18,694 bases of DNA from Spirogloea muscicola (taxonomy: Eukaryota; Streptophyta; Zygnematophyceae; Spirogloeales; Spirogloeaceae): assembly GCA_009602725.1 (NCBI GenBank), contig WELB01000036.1, positions 653,177 to 671,870 of the forward strand, read 5' to 3'. This document shows, piece after piece, positions 12,631 through 18,694 of this stretch. A model generated the notes under the pieces. That model saw only the letters and a program-made list of their open reading frames with translations. It was not told the DNA's origin and did not search any database. The position numbers were made by a program, and so were the translations under genes. The number at the start of each line of letters is the position of its first letter. The stretch's first letter is position 1.

Positions 12631-15600
12631 ATGGCGGCGCAGGCCTTCGAGGTCTCCGGTACGTCGCCGCCGTCCTCAACGCGCGGGCGGGTCTCGTCGC
12701 TGCCGGGAAGGGGGCCTGCGTCCGGCGGGGGCAGACCGCCAGCCAGGCCATAGCCAGAGCCAGCTGCCATACCGCTGACACTCCCCCGCCGCCACGCCAC
12801 GCTCAGTGACAGCGCAGGACCTGCGCCCGTCCGAGACGTACGACCGGCTGTGTGGCAGCCTCCTCGCGCTTCGCGACGCCGCCACCGCCATCTTCGATGC
12901 CTTGGGAGAGCGGGTGAGGAGCGCGCTGCTGCGCACCTCTGCCACTAACTCTGGCCCGTCTCCTGGTGGCTCGGATCGGCCGACTCGAATGTAGCCTGTG
13001 CAGCCGCAGATAAAGAGCTGCACCTGCACCTCGTCAGTCCCGAGCTGACATAGTGCACTGTGTCTCCCTGGTGCTGCTTTGTTCCCACATCGATGCCAGG
13101 TTGATGAGGAGCAGCAGCGGCTGCAGGGCCTCTCGTCTCGCATTCGAGCCGTGCAGGTGGGGCTCCGGCCTTGCAGGGTTCTGATAGGCATATGGATGGC
13201 TTACTGAAAGCTGGCGGTGACACAGGAGCTGATGGCGACCTGCTCCGAGCACTGCAGCGTCAGTCTTGGTCGACGAGATACCTCAGCATGCTGGCAGCAG
13301 CGTCCTGACCGCCTGCGGTGACGTCTTCGGCCGCGGGGTTCAGCGGAGGTATCTCACAAGAGCGGCGGCACGTCAGCCGTGCGTTACTTGCAGGCCAGCA
13401 TCGACAACATCGAGGGCTCCCAGAAGGCCCTCACAATCTTCTCGCCATCCAAGTACCCCGTCGTCGACCCTGTGGATGTTGACTATGTCAGCGTCTTCAG
13501 AGACCGAGCGGGCAGCAAGACTTCCACGCCCCAGCGCCTGAGTGGCATTGTGGATGCTCCAGAAGAGCAGGTGCCTATAGAGGCCACTTGCTGACAGCCG
13601 TGGTTCGGCTAGGTGACAGACAGCATCTCCTTCATGCATACCTCACGGCACACTCAGTTTCATCGCTCTGCATCTGCGATTGCAGCTGTATAATTTTGAA
13701 AACTCTGGCCTGTCGCAGGAGCCAAGAGGTGCCGAAGAGGCCCTGGAACTCTTTCGCTTCTTCTCTGAGACTGCTCAGGAACCTCTCATCACAACAAGCG
13801 AGCAGAATGTAAGTGCATGTATAGCTTCACCATGTGCATTTCACTGGTGTGGCTCTTGGAGTCTAGTCTTATATACAGATGAATACTCACATCTGTAAGC
13901 AGATGTAGGTTCTCATGTATATAGGTTTATCTTCTTGTGCCATTGCCACATGCTTAGGAACGCTGACTTCCATTGGCATGCAGGATGGCTTGGGTGACAT
14001 TCCTCAGGACACTGATTCTGCCACAAGCCTCCTTCTCTTCAATACCACAAAGATTGTGTATGGCAGGTATGAAGACAGCACAGCTTCCTGGTGCTGCCTC
14101 TTATACGACAGCACCAGCTTGTTGCACTGCGTCTAAGTGGGCATCTGTTGCTGACTCCCTTGCACAACACTTATCAAACTATCAAAGATGTTGCTGCATT
14201 GGAGGTTCTTCTCAGAAATTATCGTCACATTGACAACCTCACAATGCCACTCAAGGATGCAAAGGAAGAGTCGCAGATGGAAGATGACACTGGTTTCTCC
14301 AGCATTCTCACGAGAGAGTCAGAAGTAGGTCCTGCAGCTGTCAAGCTGAGGCTCAGATTGTTAGAATGTGCTTGTGACCAGTCATGCCTCATGTTATGCG
14401 CTGCACACATACTAGCAGATTGAGAAAGAAGGACGCATCATTTCAGAATCTGACAGCATGTTCACTTTCAGCTTGGCAAAGTGCCAGAAGATTTTGGCTT
14501 CCGTCCAGTTCTTGGGCCAGTTCCTGAGATCAGCCTTCCCCCCTCCCTGCCAAACCTTCCAATGATAGCAGATCTAAACTGGGGTAAGGCACACACATTG
14601 AAGAGTCATCTGTAATTGTCCTTCGCAGCTGAAATTGCAAGAGACATGATCCTAAACCCTGGATGACACTAATCCTAAGTCCAAAAGCTAGACTACATGT
14701 ATCTGCAGGCAGGCAGAGATATTTGCGATCTTCAATCCAAGACAAGCTTATACTTAATTAGCCTAATGGGCTGTCTCAGGAGGAAGAAGCTTGTTGCCAG
14801 AACTACCACCTATTGCACCATCGGCGGTCTTGCGAGCTACGACTTCGCTCAATCCAGCCCTGACCCCACCTAGTCCAGGTCCATCCACTCAAGGTGAGGA
14901 TTGGAGTGGCTGCTGATACATTGACTCGTGCGGGCTGGCCCCATGAATTTGCAGCAATGGGGCAGTGATTCGTGACTATCTGGATTGCAATTTGACATCC
15001 AAGACTTGACGAACGTACCAAGTCACTTGAAGCGTCCAGATGTGGCAATGCCAATGTATTGAGGTTGGGCTGGGAAGGGGGGGGTCCCAAGGGTGGATGT
15101 GTGAGTGAAGGGGTGGGTGATGGGAGGAGGGAGCTTGCTGTGGCTTCAATCTGCATGCCTGGATTGCTATAGTATGCAGCATCATCGGCCAATACCGAAT
15201 TTGTGGTAACAATAGCTTACCAATCCGTCAGGAATGGCGGCCTCTGTATCTCCTCTTCCTATCACGTTGGACACTTCTCAGCAGCCTCAGCCTAGCGCTG
15301 AGTTGCACAGAGTTCCTGCCGCCACTTCCACGGCTTTGGACAGTGAAGAAATCAAGCCCCTGTCTGAAAGTGGTCCTTCATCCAGTCGTCTAATGGACAA
15401 GGATCAAAGAACTGCGAAACAACCAACAGTGAAGAGCCCTGCTCCTGCAATCTCTTCTAGTATGTCCTGGACTTGCAGATAACTGAGATTGAAATTATTG
15501 AAGAACCTCTGCTAGCTGTTAGGCATTGACCTTCTATACGTGCAATATCTGTCCGAATGTGATTTGAAATTTCATGTATCCTATCTGAAGAAGCTGAGTC

Positions 15601-17263
15601 TATCTGCATCCGTCTGTTGCTAGCTTGACAACATTAGTAATCCTCTGCTCTTTGAGATGCTGACAGATCCTCTCCGAGCTGCTCTTATGGAGTCCATTCG
15701 CAACCCTGGCTTGATTTTGAGAAAGGTCCTCACTGCTTCTTGTTGGTCTTAAAAATTTCAACCATGTATATCAGTCTCTTATAAGTGTTGCAGCTTTTCA
15801 TATATCAGTACATCTGACTGGCTCCTAGAGAAATGCTGGCAGATTTTTCGATTGAGAGGAAATTTGACAGATCAATGTCATCAACATAATCATCAAGTTC
15901 CTATTGACATCATACATGTGTTGCACAGAGAGACTCAGTGGGCAAAGTAAATAAACGGCCACCCAATGAACGGGATGCGGAGGGGAACTCTGCACCAGTT
16001 GTTAATGACACTGGCCAAGCTCGGCAGAATCCAGCTGTGTCGGTGAGTGTACTGGGGCTAAGACAAACTTGGATGTCAATACACTCCTGTTCTTACTAGG
16101 TTAGCCTACCATCTGGAAGGTCTCTCTTGATGGCTTGCATGGACTGCGATGCATTGTGTGACATACAAGCTCTGCGTGTAGTAAAGGGACTACACGTGGC
16201 ATCTACATATCTTGGACAGGGACATCAGAGGATGCTTAGTCTGAGGGGTGCTTTGTGGGCCTTGTCAAGACTTGCTTGGCTTTCCTACTAGACGCCAGTG
16301 GACTCGCTGTCTTTCTTACAGCCTCTGGGACGGAAATGAAAAGGGCAGGGAGAATGACATGGTTTGGTTGCTACTAAGACTCCCTCTTGCGCCTCTGGTG
16401 CAGAGCATGGACATGTTTGCGGAGATGACAAACGTCCTCAGGTTGAGGAGGCTTGCTATGCAGACTGCTCCGCAGGAGAAAATTGCGGTGTGTTGGCCTT
16501 GGGCTGTGCTTTCAGTGACTTCTACCTGAGATACGGTCATGCCCACTGCTGGAGAAGCTGAATAACTGAAGAGGCGACCTCCTTACAAGCAGTGCTTTGA
16601 AGTTTCTTGCTATTAATCAAAAACTTCAAAAGTACTGCTCATAAGTTGCATGCCAGGCTTAGTATTGAATGTCCTGGATAGTGATGTGTCGTTTGAGAAG
16701 GTGTTTATCTGAAGGAGACCTTATTTGCTCAGACTTGATTGATGCTCCAGGGCGCACCCTCTCAAGCAACCATTGCAGCAGCTGTCAAGCGTGCAGGACC
16801 TCCTCCGCCATTACCAAGTGCCAGGTTGAGCATTGACCTTGTTCCTGTCGAAGGGACAGTACGATGCAGAGGGGTGTGCACGAAGTCGATGATGGCATTT
16901 ATAGACTGGAATGAGCAAATTTGTTGTGGCATTTGTTGCTGCCCTCCTCCACTCTTTTCTGGCCTTGCTGCAACATACTTGGGAACACACCCTACAAGTC
17001 TCTTGATAAGAGCTTTCTGTGCTTATGATTGTCTGTGGCACTCGAACCAGCCCCGAGCCCCCATCGCTAGTGAGTTCTTGGCCCTCCCATTTGAAGCATC
17101 TACAGATGTCTCACAGCATGCAGTTTTGTCTGCTGAAAGATGTCCGCATCATAGCTGAATTCCACCTTGATTTGTGCAGATTGCAAGGCTGCATGCTTCA
17201 ATTGCCAAGAAGGCAGGCAAGCCCCAGGATGAGGTGGACGAGGAGTCGGACTGGAGTGATTGA
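12631..17263 (+). CDS. WASHC1: WASH complex subunit 1 (WASHC1-like Arp2/3 activator)
   Basis: Complete fifteen-exon gene, 528 aa (human WASH about 465). Exons: 12631-12658, 12807-12913, 13100-13156, 13394-13570, 13686-13808, 13984-14066, 14216-14324, 14472-14583, 14780-14893, 15232-15459, 15667-15725, 15929-16042, 16404-16487, 16751-16858, 17180-17263 (TGA). Family knowledge: the WASH complex recruits and activates Arp2/3 on endosomes to build branched actin for sorting. Seen: WASH homology domain 1 at about 10-270, with GSQKALTIFSPSKYP (about 72-86), LLLFNTT (180-186) and the LGPVPEISLPPSLPNLP block (about 242-258); Pro/Ser-rich linker (267-380); V motif LRAALMESIRNPG (about 382-394); C motif MDMFAEMTNVLRLRRLAMQ (about 439-457); a PPPPLP stretch; acidic end DEESDWSD with W526 three residues from the C-terminus, as in human WASH (DWES). 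Start: the ATG giving the short first exon; the nine residues it encodes are the least certain part. The exon 11 donor (GTCCTC) is weak, but phase and protein both support it. Confidence 0.9.
15067..15084 (+). promoter_or_regulatory. G-quadruplex-type tract in WASH intron 9
   Basis: GGG-CT-GGG-AA followed by eight Gs, on the coding strand, so the pre-mRNA intron (14894-15231) carries it. More G-runs follow to about 15130. An effect on splicing is possible but not shown. Confidence 0.4.
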
Positions 17264-17516
17264 TAAAATGGGCAATGGATCAAGGAGCGAGCACCATCTG
17301 CCTTGCAGATTCACTCCACTTATCTTCGTATTTAAGCTAAAGTGAGGGCTTTATGTTGATGACCTTGTGACACGGACTTGCTGGACTGAAGTTGGCCATT
17401 CTGGAAGTATTTCTTCTGTATTGATAAGAGCATGGACCTGAGCTATTGATCCTGGGGCAACTGCCAGCACCTTCACTGCTCGAGCAGGTCTTATGCGTTG
17501 TGAAGTATTAGTGTCT

Positions 17517-17521
17517 TGTAA
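17517..17521 (+). terminator. Candidate WASH polyadenylation signal (TGTAA)
   Basis: TGTAA is the typical chlorophyte poly(A) signal. This one lies about 255 nt past the WASH stop and before the repeat block. Confidence 0.35.
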
Positions 17522-17641
17522 GATGGAAGGCTTTACATGGGCGTGCCTTCACTGTTGCAGGATGATGGAGCAATAGCTCTTGTTGGTGGTGTCACATAGC
17601 TGTGTGGTAAAGCACCTTTGGCTCACTGGACCTTGTCCATT

Positions 17642-17812
17642 CTATAATGGGCTGGCTTTTTACGGCCCCCTTTCGAACTTTGTCCAGTCTTTTCCCTGGG
17701 CTGGCCAACCACAGCCATCGCCCTCACTGGAAGAGTCTTCTTCTCTTCAAAAGAACCTCGTTTTTTCTCTGGCTGTTCACAGCCCCTGCCTTTTATTAGA
17801 AGAGCTGTTCTT
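17642..17812 (+). repeat. Dispersed palindromic repeat, copies 3 and 4
   Basis: Copy 3 (about 17664-17735): GGCCCCCTTTCGAACTTTGT, a T-rich run, TGGGCTGGCCAACCACAGCC, then CACTGGAAGAG. Copy 4 (about 17770-17812): CTCTGGCTGTTCACAGCCCC, then TTAGAAGAG. Both keep the GGCTG...CAGCC inverted core of the family. Confidence 0.7.
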
Positions 17813-17856
17813 TACTTTCTTTCTCAGCCCTTGTACATTCCTCTGGGCTGTCAAAC

Positions 17857-18272
17857 ATGCATGTGCTCACTTGAAGACATTAGTGTCCCCCTTAGCCAGC
17901 TCATCACCCAGTTAACAGGGCGTTTGTAAGGCTAGAATTGGCCTCCCTTTCTCTATAATGCGCACCGCGCGCCTTCTCTCTTTGGGCTGGCCTTTCACAG
18001 CCACTACCTCATATTGGAAGATCTATTCCTCTTTTCTCTCCCAGAACCAGCTCGTTGTAAACAGTGTGACGGCTTGTTTGGCGTCCATTTGGCCCCTTCG
18101 AAGTTTGTTCATTCTTTTTTCTGGGATGGCCATTCGCAGCCACTGGAAGAGAGAAGTAGCGCGGTGCGTCTAAAATTGAAAGGAAGGCCAATTCTGGCCT
18201 TACAAATGTCCTTTAAACCGGGTAACGAGCTGGCCAAGGGGGACACCAATATTTCCGAGTGAGCACCTGCAT
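17857..18272. mobile_element. Foldback (MITE-like) element with ~114-nt inverted arms
   Basis: The left arm 17857-17970 and the reverse complement of 18159-18272 align without gaps, with about 22 differences in 114 positions (about 81% identity). Perfect shared blocks include GTGTCCCCCT, TTTGTAAGGC, GAATTGGC and CGCACCGCGC at the inner ends. The 188-nt middle carries two more copies of the dispersed palindromic repeat (about 17983-18022 and 18091-18151). No clear target-site duplication was found. There is no ORF for a transposase, so if mobile it would be non-autonomous. Confidence 0.75.
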
Positions 18273-18365
18273 ATCTGATAAGGTATACTAGAAGCGTCTT
18301 GCTCTCTACTGGCTCCTCTCTCGACCCGACCGTTGGAGCACACCCGCGCTTGCCCCCCGCGCCGC

Positions 18366-18398
18366 CCGCCGCCGCCGCCGCTGCGGCGGCGGCGGCGG
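18366..18398. repeat. Perfect CCG/CGG hairpin
   Basis: Sixteen bases (18366-18381, CCG repeats) are the exact reverse complement of 18383-18398 (CGG repeats) around a single T at 18382. It lies just upstream of the possible last gene's ATG. Confidence 0.85.
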
Positions 18399-18448
18399 TC
18401 CTTTCGCCCCCCGCTGCCGCCGGCTGGCGAGCTGGCGCCGACGAGCTC

Positions 18449-18694
18449 ATGGCCGCGCCAGGCCCCGGAGCTTCTTCGGGCGTCACGCTCAAGGCCGCGC
18501 CAGACCCTGCCACCCCCCTCCAAGTGCCTCGCCGCTGCCGAGTTCCCCCGGTCCACCCTCGGCTGGGCAGCAGTTCCCCGTACCTGCGCCAGCGGCAGCT
18601 GCTCCTCCCGACGCTTCAAGCCCCACGGCGGCGGCCTCGGGCGCCCCGGCCTCCTCTACCCCGGCGGGAGCCGAGCTCGTCCTCCCCTACCAAG
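18449..18694 (+). CDS. Possible first exon of a further gene (3' end outside window)
   Basis: An ATG at 18449 opens a frame of 82 codons with no stop to the window edge, in a sharp GC-rich zone like those at the starts of Bud23, FtsH and WASH. No domain is recognisable. The product is Pro/Arg-rich. Another plus-strand frame from about 18505 is Ala/Pro/Ser-rich with a more natural disordered-protein look, so the true frame and splicing are undecided; minus-strand ORFs also cross this zone. I treat it as a hint only. Confidence 0.25.
   Translation, partial: MAAPGPGASSGVTLKAAPDPATPLQVPRRCRVPPVHPRLGSSSPYLRQRQLLLPTLQAPRRRPRAPRPPLPRREPSSSSPTK

Larger units (their letters stand above)
17264..18448. 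other. WASH downstream region and repeat-rich spacer
   Basis: About 1.2 kb after the WASH stop with no convincing gene. A TGTAA at 17517-17521 is the best candidate WASH polyadenylation signal, about 255 bp past the stop. From about 17640 to 18272 the sequence is almost entirely repeat copies and a foldback element; ORFs across it translate the repeat (LGWPFTAT-like strings in several frames and both strands), which argues against real proteins. From about 18300 GC content rises sharply. Confidence 0.6.

Noticed and set aside
17580-18262. Short ORFs encoding LGWPFTAT- or WAGQPQP-like strings, also at 5347-5631 minus
   Set aside because: The similarity among them comes from the DNA repeat family read in different frames and strands, not from a protein family.
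18109-18619. Two overlapping minus-strand ORFs of 134 and 139 codons
   Set aside because: They cross the CCG/CGG palindrome and the foldback arm; their Ala/Gly/Arg-rich content is a by-product of composition.

Overview
The window looks like nuclear DNA from an intron-dense green alga. I infer a chlorophyte, possibly trebouxiophyte-like, from protein family resemblance and gene architecture; no rRNA or plastid marker is present to prove it. I could close four spliced protein-coding gene models on conserved protein motifs. Between them they have 37 introns of about 100-360 bp, 36 of them GT-AG and one GC-AG. Exon phases match at every junction, which is the main support for the models.

Layout. 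(1) Positions 2-1695, plus strand: 3' part of a gene for a [2Fe-2S] thioredoxin-fold domain fused to three TPR repeats; its start lies upstream of the window. (2) Positions 2261-4792, minus strand: a complete nine-exon gene for the 18S rRNA guanine-N7 methyltransferase Bud23/WBSCR22. (3) Positions 6344-10839, minus strand: a complete eleven-exon gene for a mitochondrial m-AAA (FtsH3/FtsH10-like) protease. (4) Positions 12631-17263, plus strand: a complete fifteen-exon gene for a WASH (WASHC1-like) activator of the Arp2/3 complex. (5) From about 18300 to the right edge the sequence turns very GC- and CGG-rich, as at the other gene starts, and may hold the first exon of another plus-strand gene.

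Gene 1 and Bud23 are convergent. FtsH and Bud23 are tandem on the minus strand. FtsH and WASH are divergent across about 1.8 kb. The genes act in unrelated places (probably plastid, nucleolus, mitochondrial inner membrane, endosome/actin), so this is ordinary eukaryotic gene order and not a functional cluster.

The intergenic spaces are full of small repeats. They include a dispersed family with a conserved GGCTG...CAGCC palindrome (at least six copies, in both orientations), a foldback element at 17857-18272 with arms of about 114 nt, a local repeat with an internally deleted copy inside a Bud23 intron, a probable reverse-transcriptase remnant near 11160-11645, a (CCG)15 microsatellite upstream of the FtsH start, and G-quadruplex-type tracts. 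The most interesting single item is the full WASH homologue, because flowering plants rely on SCAR/WAVE and are generally described as lacking WASH.
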